From: Sphingobium sp. 15-1
GTDB lineage: Bacteria; Pseudomonadota; Alphaproteobacteria; Sphingomonadales; Sphingomonadaceae
Length of the DNA stretch: 64,000 bases
NCBI RefSeq assembly: GCF_013375535.1
Contig: NZ_JABXJG010000002.1
Span: 1,302,001-1,366,000, forward strand
Direction of reading: 5' to 3'
Positions 34,906-42,602 of this stretch are shown here, in pieces. Under the pieces are notes generated by a model that worked only from the letters and a program-made list of their open reading frames with translations, had not been told where the DNA came from and ran no database searches. The position numbers and the translations under genes are program-made. Every line of letters begins with the position of its first letter. Within the stretch, counting starts at the first letter, position 1.

Positions 34906-36066
34906 ATGGACTTCACACTGAACGACGATCAACAATCCCTGCAGGAAGCCGCCCGCAATTTCGCGCGCAACGAATTGCCCGATATCGCGCGCGATCTGGA
35001 GAACCGAAATGCGCCGCCATCGCAGGAGTTGATCCGGCGCTATGCTGAGCAGGGCTTTCTGGGCGTCAATGTCGCGCCTGAATATGGGGGCCTTGGCCTT
35101 GGCAATCTGGAAGCTCTCATCGTTGTAGAGGAGTTCGCCAAGATTTCCTCCGCCGTGGCCTTTCCGATCTTCGAATCCTGCGTGGGCCCGGTGCGCGCGA
35201 TTGAGCATTTCGGCAGCGAAGCGCTCAAGCGCCGTGTGATTCCGAAAGTGTGTAGAGGCGAGATCGTCGTTGCTGTCTCCATGTCGGAACCCGATGCGGG
35301 CAGCGCGTTGACGGACCTCAAGACGCGGGCGGAGATTCGTGGCGACGAAGTGGTGTTGAACGGCACGAAACGTTGGTGCTCGGGTGGCGGCCATGCCGAC
35401 GGCTATGTGGTTTATTGCCGCATGTCCGACGATCCCGGCGCCAAGGGGATCGGCGCGGTCTATGTGGAAAAGGACGCGCCGGGCCTGACATTCGGGCCGA
35501 ATGAAACGCTGATGGGATTTCGCGGCGTTCCTTCCAGCGACCTTTATTTCGACGATGCCCGCGTGCCGCGCGAAAACATCATTGTTCCGGCCGGCGGCTT
35601 CCGCAAATTGATGGAAGCCTTCGATCTGGAACGCTGCGGCAATGCGACCATGTCGCTTGGCCAGGCATCGGGCGCGCTGGAGGATGTGCTGGCCTATGTC
35701 CAGGAACGCCGGCAGTTCGGAAAGCCGATCGTGGATTTCCAGGCCGTGCAGCTGCGCCTTGCGGAAATGCAGATGCGCGTCGATGCGGCTCGCCTGCTGA
35801 TCTATCGCGCGGCGGCCAATTCGGAAAAGGGTCTGCCGTCGGTGTTGGAATCGTCGCTCGCCAAATGTTTCGCCAATGAAATTTCGCGCGAAGTGACGGG
35901 CCATGCGGTGCAGTTGATGGGCGCTTATGGCTATTCCAGCGAGTTTCCGATGGAACGGCGGTTGCGCGATGCCTGGGGTTGGGGGATCGCGGGCGGCGCT
36001 ATCGACATACAAAAGACGAATATTACCAGCGCCATGATCGGCCGGCGTTTCGATCAGCGCGGCTGA
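34906..36066 (+). CDS. Acyl-CoA dehydrogenase, divergent C-terminus
   Basis: 386 residues. NVAPEYGGLGLGNLEALIVV, AVSMSEPDAGSALTDLKTRA, RWCSGGGHADGYVVY, ERRQFGKPIVDFQAVQLRLA and QLMGAYGYSSEFPMERRLRD are standard. The end reads GWGIAGGAIDIQKTNITSAM where most members have YxGTSEI, so the catalytic base of the MCAD position is missing; a subgroup with AGGxIDIQ is known in substrate-specific dehydrogenases. Third gene of the operon, 48 bp after the racemase gene. It may take the racemised alpha-methyl acyl-CoA (inference). Confidence 0.9.
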   Translation: MDFTLNDDQQSLQEAARNFARNELPDIARDLENRNAPPSQELIRRYAEQGFLGVNVAPEYGGLGLGNLEALIVVEEFAKISSAVAFPIFESCVGPVRAIEHFGSEALKRRVIPKVCRGEIVVAVSMSEPDAGSALTDLKTRAEIRGDEVVLNGTKRWCSGGGHADGYVVYCRMSDDPGAKGIGAVYVEKDAPGLTFGPNETLMGFRGVPSSDLYFDDARVPRENIIVPAGGFRKLMEAFDLERCGNATMSLGQASGALEDVLAYVQERRQFGKPIVDFQAVQLRLAEMQMRVDAARLLIYRAAANSEKGLPSVLESSLAKCFANEISREVTGHAVQLMGAYGYSSEFPMERRLRDAWGWGIAGGAIDIQKTNITSAMIGRRFDQRG

Positions 36067-36123
36067 ACGCAATGACCGGCGCAGCGCGCAAATGATGCGA
36101 CAACAAAAGGGGTGAGCATGCGT

Positions 36124-36155
36124 CTCCGTGCCCGATGAGTTCATCGGGCTCGGAG
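36124..36155. terminator. Bidirectional hairpin terminator between convergent genes
   Basis: Arms CTCCGTGCCCGATGA (36124-36138) and TCATCGGGCTCGGAG (36141-36155) pair with a single mismatch. It lies in the 93-bp gap between the plus-strand dehydrogenase (ends 36066) and the minus-strand SDR (ends 36160). Confidence 0.6.
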
Positions 36156-36159
36156 TCCC

Positions 36160-36900
36160 TCAACTTATACCGAAGCCGCCATCGACACGGAGCTCCGCGC
36201 CGGTGACATAGCTGCTTTCGTCGGACAGCAGGTACAGCGCCGCGCCGACGATTTCCCGCGTCGCGGCCGTCCGGCCGAGGGGCACCATTTGCGCGCCCAT
36301 CTCCAGGCCATGTCCTCCCGATGCATCGTGCAGCAATTTGGTGTCGAAAAAGCCCGGATGGATCACATTGACCCGGATATTGTCCGGGGCAAGTTCTGCC
36401 GAAGCGGAACGCGACATGCCGACAATCGCGCCTTTCGTCGCCCCATAGACGGCCTGTTGTGGGATAGCCTTGACGAAACTGACGGAACCGATGTTGATGA
36501 TCGAACCGCCACCCGCGGCTCGCATCGGCCCGACGACATGCTTCATTCCCAGCAAAGGACCCAGCTGGTTGACGCGGAACACGGCTTCGGCCGTATCCGC
36601 GCTGATATTCTCTATGGCGGACAGTTCCGGACGGCCGGCATTGTTGACCAGCGATGTGATGGCGCCGAAGCGTTCCAGCGTGCCGCTGACAACCCGCTCC
36701 CAATCGCGTTCATCCGCCACGTCCATCGGCATGTAGATGGCATGGTCGTCCAGCGACGCGGCGATTGACCGGCCCGCCGCGCCGTCCCTGCCGCCGATGA
36801 CGACCCGCGCGCCTTCCGCCACGCATGCACGCGCAATCGCTTCGCCCATGCCACGCGTGCCGCCGGTTACGATGACGACCTTGTCAGCCAGCCGGGACAT
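36160..36900 (-). CDS. SDR-family oxidoreductase (hydroxysteroid/3-oxoacyl reductase-like)
   Basis: 246 residues. TGGTRGMGEAIARACV near residue 12, GGRDGAAGRS after beta-2, NNAGRPELSAIENI, NIGSVSFVKAIPQQAVYGATK with catalytic Tyr and Lys, and C-terminal VTGAELRVDGGFGIS. The cofactor position (GGR) leaves NAD or NADP open. Classical SDR that could oxidise a ring or chain hydroxyl. It follows the EthD-like gene by 3 bp, forming a two-gene unit. Confidence 0.9.
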   Translation of the reverse strand: MSRLADKVVIVTGGTRGMGEAIARACVAEGARVVIGGRDGAAGRSIAASLDDHAIYMPMDVADERDWERVVSGTLERFGAITSLVNNAGRPELSAIENISADTAEAVFRVNQLGPLLGMKHVVGPMRAAGGGSIINIGSVSFVKAIPQQAVYGATKGAIVGMSRSASAELAPDNIRVNVIHPGFFDTKLLHDASGGHGLEMGAQMVPLGRTAATREIVGAALYLLSDESSYVTGAELRVDGGFGIS

Positions 36901-36903
36901 GGT

Positions 36904-37299
36904 TCAGCACCTGCCGCCGATGGAGGCGAGATGATCGGTGCGCAATTCCGGCAATTGCGACACGCATTCTTCCGCGAGCAGGAAGCGATTGCGGCTGCGG
37001 TCGAAGAAATTCTCCTCATCCTCCTCGAACGCCTGTTTCAGGGCAGGCTCCGTCAGCAGGAGCATCGCCTCCTCGAAAGAGGCCCGGTCGTCATACCACA
37101 TCTCGGTAATGACATCGAATTCGGGCTCGACCAGCTGGCCCGTGAACGGTTCGCGATAGGCCTCCAGATAGGTGCGGCTGTAACGGCGCAACTGCGGCAC
37201 ATAACGGGCCATCTGGCTGTGACGATTTTCATAATAGTCCCGGAAATCCTGCATCGACATGCCCGACTTGCGTTTGAACAGTCCTATGGTCTTGAACAT
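36904..37299 (-). CDS. EthD-domain small protein
   Basis: 131 residues with a dimeric alpha-beta barrel (EthD type): KTIGLFKRKSGMSMQDFRDY, YENRHSQMARYVPQLRRYSR and DVITEMWYDDRASFEEAM. ATG at 37299 is preceded by AGGAG at 7 bases; the longer frame to 37710 has no domain sequence. EthD proteins accompany P450 or other oxygenase systems but their own reaction is unsettled. With the ABM protein at 23663 it is the second small dimeric-barrel protein in this block. Divergent from the carboxymuconolactone-decarboxylase-family gene. Confidence 0.82.
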   Translation of the reverse strand: MFKTIGLFKRKSGMSMQDFRDYYENRHSQMARYVPQLRRYSRTYLEAYREPFTGQLVEPEFDVITEMWYDDRASFEEAMLLLTEPALKQAFEEDEENFFDRSRNRFLLAEECVSQLPELRTDHLASIGGRC

Positions 37300-37428
37300 C
37301 GATGCTCTCCTGGGCTTCCGGTGCGCGAGCCCGGCTTTGCCAGGTCCCGCAGCCAGCGATGGCGGTGCGGAACAAATCGACTGCATTTCGCGAGGATTGT
37401 CGACTGGCCGTTCAGTTCGACTTCCATT

Positions 37429-37444
37429 CATCATGCAGGTGATT
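37429..37444. promoter_or_regulatory. Operator-like palindrome in EthD/CMD divergent promoter
   Basis: CATCA (37429-37433)-N6-TGATT (37440-37444): 9 of 10 arm positions match the shared dyad, though the spacer (TGCAGG) is less AT-rich. It is 130 bp from the EthD-gene start and 88 bp from the CMD-gene start. Confidence 0.4.
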
Positions 37445-37531
37445 TCGGCATGCGGACTTTGACGAAGTATGAAAGGCGGGCGGATAAACGCGCCGTTGCA
37501 GCATATCAGATGAAATTCGAAGGAGAAGGTC

Positions 37532-38095
37532 ATGACGCGCATAAGCACCGTGGACAGTCCAGACCATCCGGTCGCGAACGTTCTGGACCATGTCGATGCC
37601 GTGCTGTCCCATCGGCCCGACGCGCTCGCCGCCATGAAGGGGCTGGCCGAAAAGATCCTGACGACCGGGACATTGCCGGGGCGCCTCATGGAACTGGTCC
37701 GCCTGCGCATCGGCTTTCACAATCAGTGCCGGACCTGCATGGCCGTCCGCTATCAGCCCGAAGATGTGGTGACGGAGGATCTGGTCTGCTCGCTCGAACG
37801 GCCGGAGGAGGCGGATGATCTGACGGATCACGAGCGTGCGGCGCTGCGTTTCGCCGACCTGCTGGCCGTCAATCATTTCGGGATCGACGACAGGGCATAT
37901 GATGAGTTGCGGCGCTATTTCAGCGATGGCGAGATCGTCGAACTGGGCATGTATTGCGCCTATTGCGTCGGTTTCGGCCGCTTCTTCGCAACGCTCAAGG
38001 TCACGGAAATGCTGGTCGACACCTTCCGGGTACCCGGCGACGGTGAACGGGTCACGCCTTGGGGCCATGACCGGGTCGAGCGCCCTCTGGGCTGA
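37532..38095 (+). CDS. Carboxymuconolactone decarboxylase family protein (AhpD-like)
   Basis: 187 residues. The CMD/AhpD core is in the N-terminal half: LMELVRLRIGFHNQCRTCMA with the redox-type Cys-x-x-Cys (CRTC) of AhpD rather than the redox-inactive decarboxylases, and later VELGMYCAYCVGFGRFFATL. Such proteins are peroxidase-coupled disulfide reductases or of unknown function. A gamma-carboxymuconolactone role is unlikely because no protocatechuate genes are present. GGAGAAGGTC lies before the ATG. Single gene, convergent with the dehydrogenase at 38112. Confidence 0.85.
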   Translation: MTRISTVDSPDHPVANVLDHVDAVLSHRPDALAAMKGLAEKILTTGTLPGRLMELVRLRIGFHNQCRTCMAVRYQPEDVVTEDLVCSLERPEEADDLTDHERAALRFADLLAVNHFGIDDRAYDELRRYFSDGEIVELGMYCAYCVGFGRFFATLKVTEMLVDTFRVPGDGERVTPWGHDRVERPLG

Positions 38096-38111
38096 GGGCG
38101 CTGGCCCGGCT

Positions 38112-39407
38112 TCAGCGCGGCGGCGGAATCTGGCCCTTGCGGGGGCCGAGATAGCCGAACAGATAGCTGGCGACCTTTCGCATCTGGATTTCCTCAGACC
38201 CTTCCGTGATGCGATAGCGGCGATGGTGGCGATAGATATGCTCGAAGGGCTTGTGGCGTGAATAGCCGATGCCGCCATGCACCTGCATGGCCCGGTCCGC
38301 CGCCTCGCAACAGAGGCGGTTTGCCCAATAATTGCACATGCTGACCTTGTCGGAGATGCGCTTTTCCACTTCGGGATGCGGCATCTGGTCCATTTCCCAG
38401 GCGGTCTTGCGGATCAACAGGCGCAGCATCTCGATCTGCGTCGCTAGTTCGACCAGCGGCCACTGGATCGCTTGGTTGCGGGCCAGTTCCTCGCCGAACG
38501 GCTTGCGCGCGCGGGCATAGCGCACAGATTCCTCGACGCAATAAGCGGCGGCGCCCAGAGAGGAGGCGGCCTGCCTGATGCGGTTTTCGTGCACGAATGC
38601 CTGGGCCAGCGCCAGGCCGCGATCAGGCGGACCGAAAATGCAGCTGTCGTCGACCCACAGGTTGGAAAAACTGACCCGGGGATGGTCTGTCGGCATGTTG
38701 AACGTCCAGAGATATTCCTCGACCGTGATGCCCGGCGTGTCGGTGGGGACAAGAAAGGCGGTTATGCCTTTCGCGTCGCCATCGTCGCCGGCGGTCCTGG
38801 CGAAGATGATGACATGCGTCGCGCTGTGCATGCCCGTGGTCCACATCTTGCCGCCGTCGATCCGCCATCCGGCCTTGCCGTCGCGCATTTCCGGAACGGC
38901 CCGCGTTTCCATGTGCGTCGCGTCAGAACCATGATCGGGCTCGGTCAGGCCGAACGCCAGGAACAGCTTGCGATCCAATATTCCGGGGATGAAGACGTCC
39001 TTTTGCTCGGGCGATCCGAAATCGCGCAGCATGATGACCGACGGGAAATTGCCGACGACCGAATGTTCGTTCTGAAGGTCGTTGTGCAAACCGAGCCCGC
39101 GCGAGGCCAGATGCTCGCGGATGACGGTCATCCACAGGTTCGATCCATTGCTGCCGCCATATTCGCTGGGCAGGGCGAAGCGCAGGAAGCCCGCCTTGTC
39201 GGCGCGCCGCTTGGCTTCCTCCAGTAACGCTTCCCACTCATGGCGGGGCAGGCCGCCTTCCTCGAAATTTGTCCGCGCCCATTCCCGGCGATGATCGAAG
39301 AAGCGGATATTGTCATCGGCTTCTTCGAGAGGCTCGATCTCGCTTTCGATGAAGGCGTCGATCTTCGCAAGATATTGGGTCAGTTCATCGGGAAGTGAGA
39401 AATCCAT
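38112..39407 (-). CDS. Acyl-CoA dehydrogenase, LvaC/ACAD11-like
   Basis: 431 residues, longer than the other dehydrogenases here owing to a long N-terminal helical region (LPDELTQYLAKIDAFIESEI). Motifs: FALPSEYGGSNGSNLWM, AFGLTEPDHGSDATHME, MWTTGMHSATHVIIFART, QVHGGIGYSRHKPFEHIYRH and RYRITEGSEEIQMRKV. It is third in the order kinase-like, DUF6285, dehydrogenase, which is that of lvaABC, where the dehydrogenase-like enzyme removes phosphate from a 4-phosphoacyl-CoA and rehydrates the product to the 3-hydroxyacyl-CoA. ATG at 39407 has GGAGAGG at 6 bases and starts 14 bp after the DUF6285 stop. Confidence 0.88.
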   Translation of the reverse strand: MDFSLPDELTQYLAKIDAFIESEIEPLEEADDNIRFFDHRREWARTNFEEGGLPRHEWEALLEEAKRRADKAGFLRFALPSEYGGSNGSNLWMTVIREHLASRGLGLHNDLQNEHSVVGNFPSVIMLRDFGSPEQKDVFIPGILDRKLFLAFGLTEPDHGSDATHMETRAVPEMRDGKAGWRIDGGKMWTTGMHSATHVIIFARTAGDDGDAKGITAFLVPTDTPGITVEEYLWTFNMPTDHPRVSFSNLWVDDSCIFGPPDRGLALAQAFVHENRIRQAASSLGAAAYCVEESVRYARARKPFGEELARNQAIQWPLVELATQIEMLRLLIRKTAWEMDQMPHPEVEKRISDKVSMCNYWANRLCCEAADRAMQVHGGIGYSRHKPFEHIYRHHRRYRITEGSEEIQMRKVASYLFGYLGPRKGQIPPPR

Positions 39408-39421
39408 GCCATGCCTCTCCA

Positions 39422-39796
39422 TCAGTCTTTGTCGTCGGACAATGTCCGTAAGGTGGGATAGTTGGGCTGGTCGATGCGGATCTTCTCCAGCGTCGTTTCC
39501 CAAAGATGCGCCGCGACCTGCGCGTTCATGCCGTCGGCGCCTTTTTCGCGCAGCTGGACGCAAAGCGCCTCGTTCAGCGCTTCCAGATCTCCGTCCATTT
39601 CCAGAAGCGCCTGAAGCCGGGCGCGTTCCCGGGTCTCGCTCACCTTGCCCAGCGACAATTCGCGCTGGACGAGGCCAAGCGCGTTGATCGCGACGCGGAC
39701 CTCGAACTGCTTGCGGGCGGGCAGATGCTCGATCACGCCGCGCAGGGTAGCGATGACGGCGGTCAGGAAGTCGTCAGGACTGGGACGATCAAGCAT
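39422..39796 (-). CDS. DUF6285 small protein, LvaB-like
   Basis: 124 residues, mostly helical and charged, with RPSPDDFLTAVIATLRGVIE, QFEVRVAINALGLVQREL and a C-terminal LWETTLEKIRIDQPNYPTLR. This is the DUF6285 pattern of LvaB, a small protein that the kinase LvaA needs for activity on 4-hydroxyacyl-CoA. It overlaps the 3' end of the kinase-like gene by 8 bp and is followed by the dehydrogenase after 14 bp, the conserved order of that module. ATG at 39796 chosen because the 11 codons upstream lie inside the kinase gene. Confidence 0.82.
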   Translation of the reverse strand: MLDRPSPDDFLTAVIATLRGVIEHLPARKQFEVRVAINALGLVQRELSLGKVSETRERARLQALLEMDGDLEALNEALCVQLREKGADGMNAQVAAHLWETTLEKIRIDQPNYPTLRTLSDDKD

Positions 39797-40808
39797 GGGC
39801 CATGCCTCCGCCGTGCGGGCGCGGAACATTCAGCGCCATCAGAAGGTCCAGTTCCGTTTCGGATGCGCGTCGCGCGATCACATGACGCTCCAGCGAGCGA
39901 TCCACGCCGTCCAGCACCCATTGCCCCATATCGGCGCACATCCCGCCCCATCGCAGCAATGAAACGATGCTCCAGAAACGAAAGCGCACCGGATCGATGC
40001 CGCGCCCGGATGCGGCGGTATAGGCGTTTTCCAGATCCGCGAACTGCCCGATCCCGCCGACCGGCTTGTCGAGGGCGCCGAACCGCCAGCTTGGCATGCA
40101 AAGCCAGGCAAGATCCTCGACCGGATCGCCGACATGGCAGACCTCCCAGTCAAGCACACCGGCGATAGAGTCTGGCCCGAGCATCAGGTTGCCGGTGCGA
40201 AAATCGCCGTGGACCAGTGCCGGTTGATCGACCGGCGGAGGCATGTTGTCGGCCAGCCAGCGGAAGGCATATTCGAACACGGGCCGCTGGATCGATGTCT
40301 GGCGATAGCGGCTTTCGAGGTCGGCGACCATCGTGGCCGGCTGATGCAGCGGCAGGCCGAGATTCTGCCAGTCGAGCGCGTGAATGGCGGCAAGAATATG
40401 CCCGGCGTCCTGGGCGTAATTTTCCCGCGCTGTGGCATGGGCAGGGTCGCGCATGATCTGCTGGGGAAGCGCCTCACCCTCGATGAAGGTCATGACCAAT
40501 GCGGTGCCGATCCCGTCGTCAGGGGTGAATGTGTGGCGGATTTGGGGTACGGGCAGCTGCGCCTTGCCGGCGTGGGCGATGACGGCCGCCTCGCGCAGCA
40601 GGCCGATGCCGCGGCCGTCGGCGCTCCTGCCATCGGGTTCGCGGCGCAGGATCAGCCTTTCGCCCCGTCCGTCGCCCGTTATTTCGAAAAGCCACGTTTC
40701 CATGCTTGCGCCGCCGGACAATTGCCGCAGCCCCCCTATGGCCCCCCCGCCCGGAGCAAGCTGCTGCGCTTTCGCGGACAAGGCCGCAAGAATTGTCGCG
40801 CCGTCCAT
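39789..40808 (-). CDS. APH-family kinase, LvaA-like (acyl-CoA hydroxyl kinase)
   Basis: 339 residues. Nucleotide loop GGASMETWLFEI, lysine strand RLILRREPDG, the catalytic loop LVHGDFRTGNLMLG (Asp and Asn) and the Mg-binding VLDWEVCHVGDPVEDLAWLC. The kinase type is that of LvaA and of the ACAD10 kinase domain, which phosphorylate the 4-hydroxyl of acyl-CoAs; the DUF6285 and dehydrogenase neighbours support this assignment strongly. It is not an antibiotic-resistance enzyme on this evidence. First gene of its three-gene unit; an imperfect shared palindrome lies 191 bp upstream. Confidence 0.9.
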   Translation of the reverse strand: MDGATILAALSAKAQQLAPGGGAIGGLRQLSGGASMETWLFEITGDGRGERLILRREPDGRSADGRGIGLLREAAVIAHAGKAQLPVPQIRHTFTPDDGIGTALVMTFIEGEALPQQIMRDPAHATARENYAQDAGHILAAIHALDWQNLGLPLHQPATMVADLESRYRQTSIQRPVFEYAFRWLADNMPPPVDQPALVHGDFRTGNLMLGPDSIAGVLDWEVCHVGDPVEDLAWLCMPSWRFGALDKPVGGIGQFADLENAYTAASGRGIDPVRFRFWSIVSLLRWGGMCADMGQWVLDGVDRSLERHVIARRASETELDLLMALNVPRPHGGGMAHA

Positions 40809-40998
40809 CAGCCGTTCCCGAAGCTGGATGCGTTGTGCCGGGAAAGCGCCAAAGCGCGGCGGGGACAGCGTATGGTCATTTTTCGATGAACAGGCTGGCC
40901 AGCCACATCTTCTCTCCTTCTTCCGCTTCGTTGTCGGCCCGTATCGCCGTTGAAGAAAAGGCTATACAGCGCGCACCTGCAACAGCACGCTAATAGAT

Positions 40999-41014
40999 CA
41001 TCACGGATGTAATG
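40999..41014. promoter_or_regulatory. Operator-like palindrome upstream of kinase/DUF6285/dehydrogenase unit
   Basis: CATCA (40999-41003)-N6-TAATG (41010-41014) matches 9 of 10 arm positions. The spacer is not AT-rich, so this is weaker than the three perfect sites. It lies in the 243-bp gap after the P450 gene. Confidence 0.3.
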
Positions 41015-41051
41015 CCTTGTACTGGAAGGTCGGGCATCGCCCGATACCCAT

Positions 41052-42290
41052 CTATCGGCGGCTATAACTTACCGGCAGATGCTCGATGGCGCGGAACATC
41101 CAGTTATGCGCGTAAGTCACCGACGATCCTGGCTGCACGCGGATGTCGCGCACGGTGTCGAGCAGGGCGCGAAAACCCCAATATAGCTCGCGTCTCGCCA
41201 GATAAGACCCAAGACAGGCGTGGGCGCCCGAGCCAAAGGACAGATGCGTCGCTGCATTGTCCCGCTCCAGATTCACAGATGCCGGGCAGGCGAAGTGGCC
41301 ATCGTCCCGATTGGCCGCCGCCACGCGCAAGGCGACCAGCGCGCCCTGCGGAATGGTCGCGCCATGCAGCGAGATATCGCGTTTCGCCAGCCGATAAAGG
41401 CCGACCGCCGGCCCTTCCAGTCGCAGCACTTCCTCGGCAAAGCCGCGCAGCAGGTTGTCGGGATCGCTGGCAAGGCGATCCTGTAGCGCCCGGTCCTGAC
41501 ACAGCAGATAAATGCCGCTCGATAACGCCTTGGACGTCGTTTCACCCCCGGCCATGAACAAATCCAGCATGACATGCATCAGGATCTGCGCGTCGGTCAT
41601 GCGGGCGCCGCTGGGCAGGTCGGCGTTCACGAATGCGCTGAGGATCGTGTCGTCGGGATGGGCGCGTTTGGATTCGATCAGCGCCATGAAATAATGTTGG
41701 GCCGCGATTTCCTTTCTGGCTCCCGCGATCTCCTCCTCTTCCGTTCCTACGAAACCCAGATTGGCCACCATCGCGTCCAGCGCGTCCTTGATGACCGGAA
41801 GGGCATCGGTTGGTGCGCCCAGCAGCCTGAAGATGATGCGCAGCGACATCTGTTCGCAGAATTGCGACACCATTTCAGCCTCGCCCTGATCTGCTATCGC
41901 TTCGGCAAGCGCATAGGCGATGTCCCTGATCTCATCCTCTTTCTCGCGAATCCTGCCGGCGCGCAGGAAACTTTCGAACAGGCGGCGCCTTTCGCGATAA
42001 TCCTGGCCATCATAATGGCCGATCGCCCGTTCGCGCGGCCAGCCTTCATCCGCAAACAATTGGCGGATTCGCGCCGCCCGTGCAGGATCGGGATCGCCGC
42101 GCAGCCGTTCGCCGACATGTTCGGATGTCAGCGCCGTGTTGTCGCTCAACAGCGTCCGGCAATCCTCATAGCGGCTGACGACGTAGAAGCGCGCGACAGG
42201 ATCGAAATAGATCGGCGCTTCGTTCAACAGATAGTCATGCGCCTGTTGCGGGCAGCGAATGACGTCGGCGTCCTTGAGCGAAATGGCCAT
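41052..42290 (-). CDS. Cytochrome P450
   Basis: 412 residues, soluble bacterial class I size, no membrane anchor. I-helix oxygen-binding motif FMAGGETTSKAL (residues 246-257), K-helix ExxR at E287-R290 (EEVLR), heme loop SFGSGAHACLGSYLARRE with the axial Cys359. It needs a ferredoxin and reductase, none encoded nearby. Likely hydroxylates the substrate before or during chain oxidation. GAGGAAG precedes the ATG. Divergent from the D-aminoacylase-like gene; a perfect shared palindrome lies 138 bp upstream. Confidence 0.96.
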   Translation of the reverse strand: MAISLKDADVIRCPQQAHDYLLNEAPIYFDPVARFYVVSRYEDCRTLLSDNTALTSEHVGERLRGDPDPARAARIRQLFADEGWPRERAIGHYDGQDYRERRRLFESFLRAGRIREKEDEIRDIAYALAEAIADQGEAEMVSQFCEQMSLRIIFRLLGAPTDALPVIKDALDAMVANLGFVGTEEEEIAGARKEIAAQHYFMALIESKRAHPDDTILSAFVNADLPSGARMTDAQILMHVMLDLFMAGGETTSKALSSGIYLLCQDRALQDRLASDPDNLLRGFAEEVLRLEGPAVGLYRLAKRDISLHGATIPQGALVALRVAAANRDDGHFACPASVNLERDNAATHLSFGSGAHACLGSYLARRELYWGFRALLDTVRDIRVQPGSSVTYAHNWMFRAIEHLPVSYSRR

Positions 42291-42427
42291 CGATCTTCCT
42301 CGTCCTGTCTTCGTCCGGCTGTTCCCCGGCTATCCTTGATGAAGGAAGGGCGATGGAAGGCAGGTAGGCAAGACAGGTGGTCGATTATTACGGAGGTGAT
42401 GGGAATGGTTGTCGCAGTGACGATTGC

Positions 42428-42443
42428 CATCAAGCATATGATG
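42428..42443. promoter_or_regulatory. Perfect palindromic operator CATCA-N6-TGATG in P450/amidohydrolase divergent promoter
   Basis: CATCA (42428-42432), spacer AGCATA, TGATG (42439-42443), preceded by C as in the other two perfect sites; 15 of 17 bases agree with the site at 32332. It is 138 bp from the P450 start and 160 bp from the amidohydrolase start, in a 312-bp gap with no gene. Confidence 0.65.
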
Positions 42444-42602
42444 ACTTTTTGCATAATTTGCTGGTCCGTGCACAGAATGATAATTCTGCAAGACCGACGT
42501 TCATAACCGGTCGTCCTCATTCCCCGGAAAGGGGAAGTGGTGCGTCTCCGGCAAGACTGATTCAGTTCATAGTCAGAACAGATAACAGATAGAGGAGAGG
42601 CC

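Noticed and set aside
34885..36144. 419-codon open frame on the minus strand
   Set aside because: Mirror of the acyl-CoA dehydrogenase at 34906-36066, which has clear family motifs; the antisense product has none.
39789..40808. Aminoglycoside resistance gene
   Set aside because: The APH fold is shared with acyl-CoA hydroxyl kinases and the DUF6285/dehydrogenase neighbours fit catabolism, not resistance.
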